Notes: generated from the letters alone by a model not told the origin. Numbered from the stretch's first letter, positions 1 to 8,493 are shown. The stretch: 64,000 bases of DNA from an uncultured Bacteroidales bacterium (GCA_946184615.1 CAMHFN010000013.1:1-64000); one strand, 5' to 3'. A program made the numbers and translations.

Positions 1-2
1 GC

Positions 3-56
3 ACGGTACTGAGCCGATTGGATAAGGGACGTAAATTATTAAAAATAGAATTATGA
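3..56 (+). CDS. C-terminal tail of an unknown upstream gene (partial)
   Basis: Frame 3 is open from the window edge and ends in TGA at 54-56, giving 17 visible residues ending KGRKLLKIEL. The stop overlaps the next start codon as ATGA, an arrangement typical of translationally coupled genes in this window. The basic tail is too short to assign a family. It matters mainly because it suggests the following BECR-like protein is the second gene of an operon. Confidence 0.45.
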   Translation, partial: TVLSRLDKGRKLLKIEL

Positions 57-454
57 GTAAAACAGAATCAATAAAAGTGGGAAGATTAAAGCTTACCATT
101 GCAAGAAAAATAAAACGTAAATGCGCAGATATCTATCTGTCGCCTAATTACCGGAAACACATTGAGAGGCGCCACAAGAAAGAGCTAGATAGTTTAGGAT
201 TATCTGCGATTGACTTCGTTACAACAGTAATTAAGGGTTTTAACCAAATACGCGAAGGGACAAACGAGTCAATACTTCTTGTGATTTTTAATGGTGACTT
301 AAATTACACCGCAGGGATAGATTTATGCCTATCAGGTGATCATTGGGAAGTAAAGACAGCAGAACCAAGAAGAAGAGAGGATATAGAAAAAAGAAAACTT
401 CTATGGGAAAAACAGCACACGTTTTCAGCGAATCACCGCCGTTCGCTTCCTTAA
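53..454 (+). CDS. small BECR-type nuclease-like protein of unknown role
   Basis: A 133-aa protein with no signal peptide. The first 30 residues are lysine-rich, followed by a helix with HIERRH (H36, H41), a central region ending in strands around SILLVIFN (73-80), and a WEVKTAEP motif (98-105). The order 'His-containing helix, strands, then KTA.P' resembles phage/toxin-associated nucleases of the barnase-EndoU-colicin-RelE (BECR) fold, but this is pattern memory and not a search. Its start overlaps the stop of the upstream ORF (ATGA), so the pair could be an operon, perhaps with a regulatory or antitoxin partner that lies outside the window. The last ~20 codons overlap an inverted-repeat RNA candidate on the other strand. 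Confidence 0.6.
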   Translation: MSKTESIKVGRLKLTIARKIKRKCADIYLSPNYRKHIERRHKKELDSLGLSAIDFVTTVIKGFNQIREGTNESILLVIFNGDLNYTAGIDLCLSGDHWEVKTAEPRRREDIEKRKLLWEKQHTFSANHRRSLP

Positions 455-513
455 ACATCACGGGCCATTTCGGCGGTCTGCCCGAGACTAGTGCTTAGAC
501 CATAGAAGTTTCC
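387..513 (-). ncRNA. candidate structured small RNA, unknown family
   Basis: A perfect 12-bp inverted repeat pairs 395-406 with 500-511 and encloses 93 nt. Inside are a 5-bp helix (414-418 AGCAC with 491-495 GTGCT), a hairpin AGCGAA/TTCGCT near 428-448, a CGGGC/GCCCG helix near 462-484, and a seven-base match ACCGCCG/CGGCGGT between the hairpin loop and the second helix that could form a pseudoknot or switch. On the minus strand a -7 element TATTTTTGC (529-521) lies just before the 5' arm, and the 3' arm runs into TTTTCTTTTTT (397-387), as expected for an sRNA with an intrinsic end. It overlaps the 3' end of the convergent 133-aa gene. The fold was done by eye. Confidence 0.45.
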
Positions 514-520
514 TTATGCT

Positions 521-529
521 GCAAAAATA
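521..529 (-). promoter_or_regulatory. -7 element TATTTTTGC for the minus-strand RNA
   Basis: Exact fit to the Bacteroidota TAnnTTTG element, read leftwards. The predicted start is near 513, at the first base of the GGAAAC that begins the inverted repeat. No leftward protein gene starts here, so an RNA gene is the simplest explanation. Confidence 0.4.
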
Positions 530-626
530 CAACAAAAAAACATTCACCGCAACATTTCTATAAAAATTTTTTATCCTATGCCTCCCACGACTCCGAATTT
601 CATTTCTTGAATCTCAAAAAAAGCCG

Positions 627-635
627 TATTTTTGC
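627..635 (+). promoter_or_regulatory. -7 element TATTTTTGC for the S9 peptidase gene
   Basis: TATTTTTGC lies 34 bp before the ATG at 669, with a TTCTTG resembling the -33 TTTG element at about 604-609. Spacing and sequence fit the Bacteroidota housekeeping promoter. Confidence 0.55.
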
Positions 636-668
636 CCCTCACTTAATGAATCTTCAATTTGTAGAATA

Positions 669-2813
669 ATGAAAAAAGCACTATTGATCATGGGAAGCGT
701 CATCGCTTTGGCGGCTTGCACGGAAACTCAAAAACCTCAGCCGCGTTATCAAGTGACGGATTATCCTGAGGCTTTCAAGGATGAAACCGTCGTGGACAAT
801 TATTTCGGTACCGAGGTGGCAGACCCGTACCGCTGGCTGGAAAACGACACTTCGGCGGAAACGAACGCCTGGGTGGAAGCCGAGCGTAAGGTGACCGACG
901 AATACCTCAGCCACATCTCCTTCCGCGGGGCCATCAAGGATCGCCTTACCGCATTGATGAACTACGAGCGTTACAGCGCGCCGCACAAGCGCTTCGGCCG
1001 CTATATCTACAGCAAGAACGATGGCTTGCAGAACCAGAGCGTCATCTACATGCAGTATCCTGACCAAGAACCTGAAGTGCTGCTCGACCCCAACAAGCTC
1101 TCTGACGACGGCACCGTGTCGTTCGGAGGCGGCTCACAGTCGAACGATGGCAAATATTATGCTTATCTGATTCAACGCAGCGGCTCCGACTGGGTGGAAA
1201 TCTACGTCATGGACATCGCCACTCGCGAACTCCTCCCCGACCATATCGAATGGGCCAAGTTCACGGGGGCTTCGTGGTACAAGGATGGCTTCTTCTATGC
1301 TGCTTACGACAAACCCGTCGAAGGCAAGGAGTTCAGCAACGTGAATGAGAACCATAAGATCTATTACCACAAACTGGGCACTTCGCAGGACCAAGACCAA
1401 CTGTTCTATAGCAACCCTGCCCAACCGCGCTATTTCCATCAGGTGGACCTCACCGAGGATGAGCATTACATGTTCCTCTTCGAAAGCGGTCAAGGCGCCG
1501 GCAGCACGCTGTGGATCAGGGATATGCAGGATCCTAAAGGCAAGTTTGTGCAGATTGCCGACAACATGGACTACCAGTACATGCCCATCGATGTCATCGA
1601 CGATGTGATTTACATCTTCACCAATTACAATGCTCCTAAAGGCCGTGTGGTCTGTGCTCCTGCCAAGGCTCCACAGATGAAGAATTGGAAGGATCTCATC
1701 CCTGAGTCGGACAACGTGCTGGTTTCGGCACAACTGGCCAATGGCAAGATGATTGTCACTTACGACAAGGATGCCGCCAACCACGCTTACGTCTACAATA
1801 TGGATGGTACTATGCTCCACGAGATCGAGTTGCCCACTTTCGGCGAAGTCGGTTTCAGCTGCCGCTACGACGAACCTGAGGTATACTACGGCTTCACCTC
1901 GTTTGTCTATCCGACCACCATTTTCAAATATGACATCGAAAAGAACGAGTCCACGGTGTTCCGTGCGCCTCAGGTCGACTTCAACCCTGCCGACTTCACC
2001 ACTGAGCAGGTGTTTGTCACTTCGAAGGATGGCACTAAGGTGCCCATGTTCCTGACCTATAAGAAAGACCTGGTGAAGGATGGCAAGAACCCCACCTTCC
2101 TGTATGGCTACGGTGGCTTCAACATCACCTTGAATCCTGGCTTCAGCACCTCTCGCCTGCCTTTCTTGGAGAACGGTGGCATCTATGCCCAGATGAACCT
2201 CCGCGGCGGTAACGAATACGGTGAGGAATGGCATCTGGCAGGTACCAAGCTGCAGAAACAAAACGTGTTTGACGACTGCATCGCTTGTGCTGAATACCTC
2301 ATCAAGGAAGGTTACACCTCGGCTGACTACCTCGCTTTGAACGGTGGCTCCAATGGTGGCTTGCTGGTCGGTGCCGTCGTGAACCAACGTCCTGACTTGT
2401 TCCGTGTAGCCGTGCCGCAAGTGGGTGTGATGGACATGCTGCGTTATCACCTCTTCACCATCGGCTGGAACTGGGCTTCAGACTATGGCACCAGCGAGGA
2501 CGACGAGGCCATGTTCAAGGCTTTGTATGCCTACTCACCCCTGCATACGATCCAAAGTGGCGAGAACGTGCATTATCCGGCTATCATGGTGACTACGGCC
2601 GACCATGACGACCGTGTGGTGCCTGCCCATAGCTTCAAGTATGCCGCCACCCTGCAAGCCGCACAAACCGGTTCAGAGCCCAAGATCATCCGCATCGACA
2701 GCAAGGCAGGTCACGGCGGTGGCAAGCCAGTGGCCAAGGTGCTGGAGGAACAGGCGGACATCTACTCCTTTGTGCTGTATAATATGGGGGTGGAATACGG
2801 AATACAGAAGTAA
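669..2813 (+). CDS. prolyl oligopeptidase family (S9A) lipoprotein
   Basis: A 714-aa serine peptidase that should cut proline-containing oligopeptides. The N-terminus has a lipobox-like LAAC (Cys17), so it is probably anchored in the envelope facing the periplasm. Residues ~25-430 match the seven-bladed beta-propeller with the N-terminal YPEAFKDE..DNYFGTEVADPYRWLE signature. The C-terminal alpha/beta hydrolase carries GGSNGG (nucleophile Ser561), ADHDDRV (Asp647, Arg649) and AGHGGG (His682), so the triad is complete. Length is normal for the S9A family (~700 aa). It is monocistronic: its own promoter lies upstream and a strong hairpin terminator follows. The exact substrate is unknown. Confidence 0.95.
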   Translation: MKKALLIMGSVIALAACTETQKPQPRYQVTDYPEAFKDETVVDNYFGTEVADPYRWLENDTSAETNAWVEAERKVTDEYLSHISFRGAIKDRLTALMNYERYSAPHKRFGRYIYSKNDGLQNQSVIYMQYPDQEPEVLLDPNKLSDDGTVSFGGGSQSNDGKYYAYLIQRSGSDWVEIYVMDIATRELLPDHIEWAKFTGASWYKDGFFYAAYDKPVEGKEFSNVNENHKIYYHKLGTSQDQDQLFYSNPAQPRYFHQVDLTEDEHYMFLFESGQGAGSTLWIRDMQDPKGKFVQIADNMDYQYMPIDVIDDVIYIFTNYNAPKGRVVCAPAKAPQMKNWKDLIPESDNVLVSAQLANGKMIVTYDKDAANHAYVYNMDGTMLHEIELPTFGEVGFSCRYDEPEVYYGFTSFVYPTTIFKYDIEKNESTVFRAPQVDFNPADFTTEQVFVTSKDGTKVPMFLTYKKDLVKDGKNPTFLYGYGGFNITLNPGFSTSRLPFLENGGIYAQMNLRGGNEYGEEWHLAGTKLQKQNVFDDCIACAEYLIKEGYTSADYLALNGGSNGGLLVGAVVNQRPDLFRVAVPQVGVMDMLRYHLFTIGWNWASDYGTSEDDEAMFKALYAYSPLHTIQSGENVHYPAIMVTTADHDDRVVPAHSFKYAATLQAAQTGSEPKIIRIDSKAGHGGGKPVAKVLEEQADIYSFVLYNMGVEYGIQK

Positions 2814-2834
2814 GAAGTAAGAAGTAAGAATAAA
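2807..2834 (+). repeat. three tandem GAAGTAA 7-mers
   Basis: GAAGTAA occurs at 2807-2813, 2814-2820 and 2821-2827, followed by the variant GAATAAA. The first copy contains the stop codon of the peptidase gene. Part of the motif (GAATACAGAAGTAAGAAG) recurs on the minus strand between gap and yidC at ~55170-55195, so it appears to be a dispersed intergenic repeat. Confidence 0.6.
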
Positions 2835-2868
2835 AAAACAGCCTCGGATAATCTGAGGCTGTTTTTTT
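2832..2868 (+). terminator. bidirectional intrinsic terminator
   Basis: CAGCCTC (2839-2845) pairs with GAGGCTG (2855-2861), flanked by an A-run on the left and a T-run on the right. It can end both the peptidase transcript and the convergent transcript of the T9SS cargo gene at 2887-4683. Confidence 0.85.
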
Positions 2869-2886
2869 ATTTGAAGGTTTGGAGGA

Positions 2887-4683
2887 TTATTTGGAAATCA
2901 CCAGTCGATAAACGGTCTTGTGGCCTCTCGCATCGAGAAGACAAACATGATACACTCCATTGGTTAAGTCGTTGACGTGAATGGTATTGCTGTCGATTTT
3001 CTTGAGACCAACTTGTTCTCCAAGAGCATTAAAGAAGATGGCATAACGAAGGTCTTCGCCTTCAACATAGATCTGGTCTGAGGCGGGGTTGGGATAGATT
3101 TGAGGCTGGCGTTCCGTCATTTCGTCCACATCGGTGCCACTGACTTTAAGATGAATAGGGATAGTTATCGCGGGAAGTGACATGCCTTTACGGTCCATCT
3201 TCAAGGTTGCATTGTAATCCCCGTAGTCCAGCCCGGCAGCATTCAAAGCAAATTCCATGCTGTGGCTTTGTCCGGGGGCAAACATTAGGGACGAAATATA
3301 ATTGTCGAAAGAGGTGCTAACCCATCGCGCTTCAACAGGAAGACCCTCGCAAATCAAGCGGATGTTATGGTTGCCATAACCCTCACCGCCATTATAAGTA
3401 ATATAATTAAAATTCAATGAAAACCACCCATTTTCTTCATGATTAATTCGGACAAGATCTCCTATATACATTTTCGCAGGACCAGCATCGAGGGAGATGG
3501 GATACCCTCCATTGATTTGTTGGAATCCTACCACCGCACCAATACCAAAACCAGTGATCGGAACCGGTTCGTCAAATTCAACCGTGTTCCATGCGTTAAT
3601 GATATAATCTGAAAGCTCTTTTTCGGCCAAAAGCGTGGACATCTCGGAGTCCCACCTGTATATACTGAATTTCAAAGGTCCTTCACATCCATACGAAGCA
3701 TCCATCGGCACATAATACTGCATTTTCGTAATCTTTGTCCCAATTAAATCAGATTCAATCAGTTGACTCAAAGGAAAATGGACTCCAATTTCGATATAAG
3801 GGTCTGAATTGTAATTGCCAAAGGTATAGTATGGATCATTATCATAATGCAAATCTTTTGGCGTTCCTCCCGCCTGCCCTACTCCAAAATCAATCCATGG
3901 CGTGAGTTGGCAAATGCCATTGCCTTCGTTGGTAATGGAAGTTACAATCGTTTTTTCCTCCTCTTTGAGCATCACTTCGTCAATGGTTTCGTCCTCGGGA
4001 ACAAGGACAGTAAAGAAAGGTCCTTCCAATTCGGTAAACGTGACGTTGTCTATGAAAAATCCGTTTTTCTCTGCGCTCGTTTGATTTGATGGATAAAAAT
4101 TCATCGCAGCAAGACTACAATATTTTGCTGTGCTGTATCTCGTATAATCCCATACAATGATAAGTTTGTCGTTCAGTTTCAAGCAAGCCAAGGCATCGTC
4201 GAGATAGACATCGATGTCGATATGGAACCACTCGTCATAAGGAACCTCAAAATCGCTGTACTCTCCACCTGGAGAAAAATAGTTTCCGTATGCTTCGCTA
4301 TTCAGCCAAATTTGTTGCGCCCAAATGCTGTTGCTTCCGTTAAAAACATGAAGGATGTTGAAATAGCCTTCCTTCCCTTCGGGAATATACATATCAAACG
4401 ACATGTTGTAGGCACCTGTTGTTTGGTCACCAAGCTTCAGGACAAGGTCATTGCCATTGTCGATTTTCAATGCCTTGGAGTCCAAACTGAATTCATCAGT
4501 GATGACAGCATCCTCTGAACTTCCAGGTGCATTATTCCATGTGGTCCAAGGCTCTCCTAGGGTTTCTGAGACTTTATCGCCAACGTTGCATTGTTCAAAA
4601 TCGTATGAAAAGATTTGAGCAGAAAGGCCGTCGCAAAAGAGCAACAATAAAGCCAGAAGTGTTGTAGTGTAAATTGCTTTCAT
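2887..4683 (-). CDS. secreted T9SS cargo protein with lectin-like N-terminal domain
   Basis: A 598-aa exported protein. Signal peptide at residues 1-22 ends in LSAQ. Residues ~24-220 begin YDFEQCNVGD and have the strand-rich pattern of a concanavalin/LamG-like jelly-roll domain, ending in FFIDNVTFTEL. The middle (~225-510) looks like Ig-like or fibronectin-like strands with no catalytic motif I recognise. The C-terminus has the T9SS sorting domain: IYPNPASDQIYVEG, a central FFNALGEQV strand, and GVYHVCLLD then VYRLVISK. Such cargo is moved across the outer membrane and often attached to the surface. The gene lies 7 bp after the stop of the upstream 4691-6007 gene, also T9SS cargo, so the two are probably co-transcribed. 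Confidence 0.85.
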   Translation of the reverse strand: MKAIYTTTLLALLLLFCDGLSAQIFSYDFEQCNVGDKVSETLGEPWTTWNNAPGSSEDAVITDEFSLDSKALKIDNGNDLVLKLGDQTTGAYNMSFDMYIPEGKEGYFNILHVFNGSNSIWAQQIWLNSEAYGNYFSPGGEYSDFEVPYDEWFHIDIDVYLDDALACLKLNDKLIIVWDYTRYSTAKYCSLAAMNFYPSNQTSAEKNGFFIDNVTFTELEGPFFTVLVPEDETIDEVMLKEEEKTIVTSITNEGNGICQLTPWIDFGVGQAGGTPKDLHYDNDPYYTFGNYNSDPYIEIGVHFPLSQLIESDLIGTKITKMQYYVPMDASYGCEGPLKFSIYRWDSEMSTLLAEKELSDYIINAWNTVEFDEPVPITGFGIGAVVGFQQINGGYPISLDAGPAKMYIGDLVRINHEENGWFSLNFNYITYNGGEGYGNHNIRLICEGLPVEARWVSTSFDNYISSLMFAPGQSHSMEFALNAAGLDYGDYNATLKMDRKGMSLPAITIPIHLKVSGTDVDEMTERQPQIYPNPASDQIYVEGEDLRYAIFFNALGEQVGLKKIDSNTIHVNDLTNGVYHVCLLDARGHKTVYRLVISK

Positions 4684-4690
4684 AGTATTG

Positions 4691-6007
4691 TTATTTATAG
4701 TAATAGAACGTTTGCGTTGCGTATTGATGGTTAAAATAGCACTTGGCCAGGTAAATGCCAGAAGCCATATCGTTTAGCGAAAATTCTATGTCATTTGAAT
4801 CACATTGCTCTGTAAGAACAAGTTTCCCGTTGAAATTGAATATTTCCACATTATTAATCGTCTTCTCCGACGAAAGATGGATGACATCGTGGGCTGGATT
4901 GGGATAAATTGTTAAAGAGACATTCGATGCTTCTGCAACAGCATTGTTGGTCGAAATGCTGATGTCGAAGCCGTTGTCTTCGGAAACCATCGGGTAGTTG
5001 GTGGTGACCAGACGGATGCGGTAGTGCTGACCAGCAAAGATGCCATGAGGAAGGGTAACCGTGAGGTTGCCACTGGTATTGGTGGTGACCCTGCCCAATT
5101 CAATGGGGTTGCTGAAACTTCCGTTGGCTGCGGAGAGCTGGGCGATGACTTGGTTGGCTCCCGAGTTGAGGTTTTCGGGACTCATCGTGCCAATAAGGGT
5201 GAATGGGATAACGAGCTCCTCTCCTATTTCGAACTGGTTTTTCAGTATGGCTCCCATTTGGATGGAAGGATTGTATACTAGCAGAATGTCGTCCACAAAC
5301 AGATCATCCGAGGTGCCGCCCTCGCCTGGAGTTTTGTTGGTGGTAATGGTGAAGAGGATATAACGGGGATCGTTGCATGGTCCATCTTTAACGAATGGGA
5401 TTGAGAGCCGTTTCCATGTATAATTGCCCCCTGAAGTGGCCGTCCGCGTGAAACGCTTCCGTGCCGTGGCTACCAACTGGTTGGCAGGATCCACAGTGCC
5501 GTTGGAGACGAACTTGAAATCAGCATCGCCGTGGATGGCGGCACGTGCCTCTGCCTCCTGATCAGAACTGGCCGAACGAAAGCACACCCATACGGTAAGC
5601 GAGTCAGGAAGCGACCTGATGGGCGTATTGAACCGTTCATCGGAACGTTGCGTGTAATTGTAATTTCCCGAGCCAGTAGCCGACATGCTTCCTGCGTTCA
5701 TCCTGCCATTGGTAAGGTTGCCATTGGCCGTGACACCCATCACCGAGACGGGCCACATCCTGACACTTTTCGTTCCTGACGAACCAGGACGAACCACCGA
5801 AGAAGGCTCAATCTGTTGCGACAAAAAACCGCTGAACGTACCGGAAGCCGACTTGGTGGAATGCCAATGAATAGGCTCGTTGGTGTTGTTATTGGATCCA
5901 AAATTTGCCCAGCTCTCGAAACCACGATTTTCAAACTGAGTACCGTATTGCGCCATGCCCAACATCGAGCTGAGGCAAAGACATCCTATTAAAAAGATTT
6001 TTTTCAT
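4691..6007 (-). CDS. secreted T9SS cargo protein with PCMD-like carbohydrate domain
   Basis: A 438-aa exported protein with a signal peptide (residues 1-19, ending LGMAQ). Residues ~25-245 start FENRGFESWANFG and include EPIHWHS, repeated RMWPVSV-like strands and DDLFVDDILLVYN. This is the pattern of the Bacteroidota 'putative carbohydrate metabolism domain' found on surface glycan-binding proteins. A further Ig-like segment follows (~250-350). The C-terminal ~75 residues are a T9SS sorting domain (LTIYPNPAHDVIHL ... GIYLAKCYF). It is the first gene of a two-gene minus-strand unit, with a -7 element just upstream. A role in binding or degrading polysaccharide is inferred only from the domain type. 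Confidence 0.85.
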   Translation of the reverse strand: MKKIFLIGCLCLSSMLGMAQYGTQFENRGFESWANFGSNNNTNEPIHWHSTKSASGTFSGFLSQQIEPSSVVRPGSSGTKSVRMWPVSVMGVTANGNLTNGRMNAGSMSATGSGNYNYTQRSDERFNTPIRSLPDSLTVWVCFRSASSDQEAEARAAIHGDADFKFVSNGTVDPANQLVATARKRFTRTATSGGNYTWKRLSIPFVKDGPCNDPRYILFTITTNKTPGEGGTSDDLFVDDILLVYNPSIQMGAILKNQFEIGEELVIPFTLIGTMSPENLNSGANQVIAQLSAANGSFSNPIELGRVTTNTSGNLTVTLPHGIFAGQHYRIRLVTTNYPMVSEDNGFDISISTNNAVAEASNVSLTIYPNPAHDVIHLSSEKTINNVEIFNFNGKLVLTEQCDSNDIEFSLNDMASGIYLAKCYFNHQYATQTFYYYK

Positions 6008-6011
6008 AAGG

Positions 6012-6020
6012 GCAAAGTTA
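6012..6020 (-). promoter_or_regulatory. -7 element TAACTTTGC for the T9SS cargo pair
   Basis: Reads TAACTTTGC on the minus strand, ending 5 bp before the ATG at 6007, so the leader would be extremely short. It is back-to-back with the glmS promoter in an 84-bp divergent intergenic region. Confidence 0.45.
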
Positions 6021-6060
6021 AAAAATTAATAGTGAATGATTTGTTTTTTTCAAAAAAATG

Positions 6061-6069
6061 TACCTTTGT
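6061..6069 (+). promoter_or_regulatory. -7 element TACCTTTGT with -33 TTTG for glmS
   Basis: TACCTTTGT lies 22 bp before the glmS start at 6092, with TTTG at 6040-6043, a spacing of 17 bp. There is no room for a glmS ribozyme in the leader, which agrees with that riboswitch being a Gram-positive feature. Confidence 0.6.
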
Positions 6070-6091
6070 GCTTTTTTAAAGCAACCTAAAA

Positions 6092-7936
6092 ATGTGTGGA
6101 ATAGTAGCTTATGTGGGTCATCAAGAGGCATACCCTATCCTTATCGAAGGATTGAAACGTCTTGAATACCGTGGATACGACAGCGCCGGCGTGGCACTGC
6201 TGAACGAAGCGGATACGTTGAACGTCTATAAGGCCAAAGGCAAGGTCTCCGACTTGGAAGCCAAGGCTGCCGGTCAGGACACCAGTGGACATATCGGCAT
6301 CGCCCATACCCGTTGGGCTACCCACGGCGAGCCCAACGAAGTGAATGCCCATCCACACCTGTCGCAATCGGGCCACCTCGCCTTGATACACAACGGCATC
6401 ATCGAAAACTACCTGAGTTTGCGCAAGGAGTTGGAAAAACGCGGCTTCCAATTCAAGTCGTCGACCGACACCGAAGTGCTCACCAACCTCATCGAGGACG
6501 TGCAGCAAAGCGAACACGTAGACCTATTCGAAGCGGTCCGTATCGCGTTGAACCATGTGATCGGTGCCTACGCCATCGCCATCGTGGAACAAGGCCATCC
6601 CGATGAGCTGATCGCCGCCCGTAAAGGCAGCCCCATGGTGATCGGCATTGGCGACAACGAGTATTTCATCGCCTCTGACGCCACGCCCATCGTGGGCCGC
6701 ACCCAAAAGGTGGTCTATATCGAAGACGAGCAGGTAGTGCGTATCAAACTGGGCGAAGAGCTGCATATCAAGACCATCCAAGATATGGAAGCCATCCCCT
6801 ACGTGCAGGAGCTGAAGATGAATCTCGACAGCATCGAAAAAGCCGGCTTCGACCATTTCATGATGAAGGAGATTTACGAGCAACCTACCATTGTGCGCGA
6901 CACCATGCGTGGACGTCTGCATCCCGAAGCCAACACCGTCCGCCTGGGCGGCATCCTCCAATACGAGAAGCAACTGCTTTATGCCGACAACATCGTGTTT
7001 GTGGCTTGTGGCACCTCATGGCATGCCAGTTTGGTGGGCAGTTATATGATCGAGAAACTGGCCAAGATTCGTGTCAAAGTCGAATATGCCTCGGAATTCC
7101 GTTACCGCGACCCCGTCATCACTCCCCATGACGTAGTGATTGCCGTCTCCCAATCGGGTGAGACAGCCGACACCTTGGCTGCCATCCACCTGGCCAAGGA
7201 AAAAGGTGCCATCGTGCTGGGCATCTGCAATGTGATTGGATCCTCCATCTCCAGAGCCACTGATGCTGGTATCTACACCCATGCCGGACCCGAGATTGGC
7301 GTGGCCTCCACCAAAGCTTTCACCTCACAAGTGACCGTGATGGCCATGTTGGCCTTGCGACTCGCCGAACTGAAAGGCTCGATGAAAGACGAAGAAAGGC
7401 GTGAGTTCATTGAGGAACTTGACCGTATACCAGAGAAGATCCAGTGGACCCTCGACCATAGCGGCCATGTGAAGGACATCGCTGAGAAGTACAAGGATGT
7501 GCGTAACATGCTCTATCTTGGCCGTCTGCAAAACTACCCCGTGGCCCTCGAAGGAGCCTTGAAGCTCAAAGAAATCTCCTACATCCATGCCGAAGGCTAT
7601 CCCGCAGCGGAAATGAAACATGGTCCCATCGCCCTGATCGACAAAGACATGCCGGTAGTGTTCATCGCCACCAACCACAGCACCTACGAGAAGGTGCTGA
7701 GCAACATCCAAGAAGTGAAAGCCCGCGATGGTAAAATCATCGCCATCATCAGCCAGAAAGATGTGCTCGCCCGCAAGATGGCCGACTATGTCATCGAAAT
7801 CCCAGAGACGGAATGCCTGTACTCACCGCTGTTGGCCACCGTGCCGTTGCAAATCCTCGCCTACTACATCGCTGTGATGCGCGGTTGCAATGTGGACCAA
7901 CCGAGAAATCTGGCCAAATCCGTTACGGTTGAATAA
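6092..7936 (+). CDS. glmS: glutamine--fructose-6-phosphate aminotransferase
   Basis: This 614-aa cytoplasmic enzyme makes glucosamine-6-phosphate from fructose-6-phosphate and glutamine, the first committed step to UDP-GlcNAc for peptidoglycan and lipid A. The N-terminal nucleophile Cys2 is exposed in MCGIVAYVG once Met is removed, and the glutaminase domain includes HTRWATHGEPN and the SHIGIAHTRW-type loop. Two SIS sugar-isomerase domains follow, with CGTSWHA, SQSGETADT, ASTKAFTSQV and the conserved end DQPRNLAKSVTVE. Length matches the family. The last step of the same pathway branch, GlmM, lies at the far end of the window. The stop codon is followed within 33 bp by the next gene, so read-through into the RT locus is likely. 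Confidence 0.97.
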   Translation: MCGIVAYVGHQEAYPILIEGLKRLEYRGYDSAGVALLNEADTLNVYKAKGKVSDLEAKAAGQDTSGHIGIAHTRWATHGEPNEVNAHPHLSQSGHLALIHNGIIENYLSLRKELEKRGFQFKSSTDTEVLTNLIEDVQQSEHVDLFEAVRIALNHVIGAYAIAIVEQGHPDELIAARKGSPMVIGIGDNEYFIASDATPIVGRTQKVVYIEDEQVVRIKLGEELHIKTIQDMEAIPYVQELKMNLDSIEKAGFDHFMMKEIYEQPTIVRDTMRGRLHPEANTVRLGGILQYEKQLLYADNIVFVACGTSWHASLVGSYMIEKLAKIRVKVEYASEFRYRDPVITPHDVVIAVSQSGETADTLAAIHLAKEKGAIVLGICNVIGSSISRATDAGIYTHAGPEIGVASTKAFTSQVTVMAMLALRLAELKGSMKDEERREFIEELDRIPEKIQWTLDHSGHVKDIAEKYKDVRNMLYLGRLQNYPVALEGALKLKEISYIHAEGYPAAEMKHGPIALIDKDMPVVFIATNHSTYEKVLSNIQEVKARDGKIIAIISQKDVLARKMADYVIEIPETECLYSPLLATVPLQILAYYIAVMRGCNVDQPRNLAKSVTVE

Positions 7937-7968
7937 TGATTAATAATTATAATAAAATAAATAAGATT

Positions 7969-8493
7969 ATGGACTTAAAAACATTTCTCAAGAAGGTGGT
8001 GGGCACCGTGGAACAAATCACAAGCAGCTCCACCAGACCGCAACAGAGCACGAGCCGTCCGTCAACCACCCAGCCCTCCTATCGGCCTCAGCCCACCTAC
8101 CAAGCTCAGCAACGTCATCTTTCCGACGCCGAGTGGATCCATTATTTCAAGCAGATTCTTGCCGAGGAATTCGGTCAGTACAATGTCATGGAGAACGTCC
8201 CTGTCCAAGACCTGGTAGGCAATGTCAGCGATGAGTTCAAATTGTACGCCACCCGTCCACAGCAAGCCTACAAAGCAGAATGGGGCATGCCCTACACCTT
8301 TTTGCTTTGCGAAGGCAGCGTTGCCAAAGGGATCGTCATGATTGGAAAGTATCAAAAGCAATGCAAGTACGTAAAATTCTTGATTTCAAAGATGTATGCC
8401 AAGAAGTTGGGGCTTCCCTTCATCAGTTTTTACATGGATGCGCCCAATGAACGCGATTATGTCGTTGAACGAATCAAGAAGTTTATGATGTAA
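7969..8493 (+). CDS. unknown protein, Q/P/S-rich linker plus globular domain
   Basis: A 174-aa protein starting MDLKTFLKKVVGTVEQ. An upstream in-frame ATG at 7936 overlaps the glmS stop but adds only an Asn/Lys-rich stretch, so I prefer 7969. Residues ~18-48 are rich in Ser, Thr, Gln and Pro (a flexible linker). Residues ~52-174 form a compact alpha/beta domain with EWIHYFKQILAEEF, a strand YNVMENVPV, FLLCEG, KGIVMIGKY and LGLPFISFYMD. The order is loosely like small restriction-endonuclease-fold proteins (DUF2726 type), but the catalytic D-ExK is not clear. It sits between glmS and the ncRNA/RT locus on the same strand, so it may be a partner of the RT or just a neighbour. Confidence 0.7.
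   Translation: MDLKTFLKKVVGTVEQITSSSTRPQQSTSRPSTTQPSYRPQPTYQAQQRHLSDAEWIHYFKQILAEEFGQYNVMENVPVQDLVGNVSDEFKLYATRPQQAYKAEWGMPYTFLLCEGSVAKGIVMIGKYQKQCKYVKFLISKMYAKKLGLPFISFYMDAPNERDYVVERIKKFMM

Noticed and set aside
387-513. tmRNA, RNase P, SRP or 6S RNA
   Set aside because: None of their conserved sequence elements (tRNA-like end, GAGGAAAGTCC, GGAAG tetraloop helix, long open bubble) are present.
1134-2450. 438-aa minus-strand ORF inside the S9 peptidase gene
   Set aside because: Shadow frame of a well-supported gene with full catalytic triad; the product is His/Val-rich without any motif.
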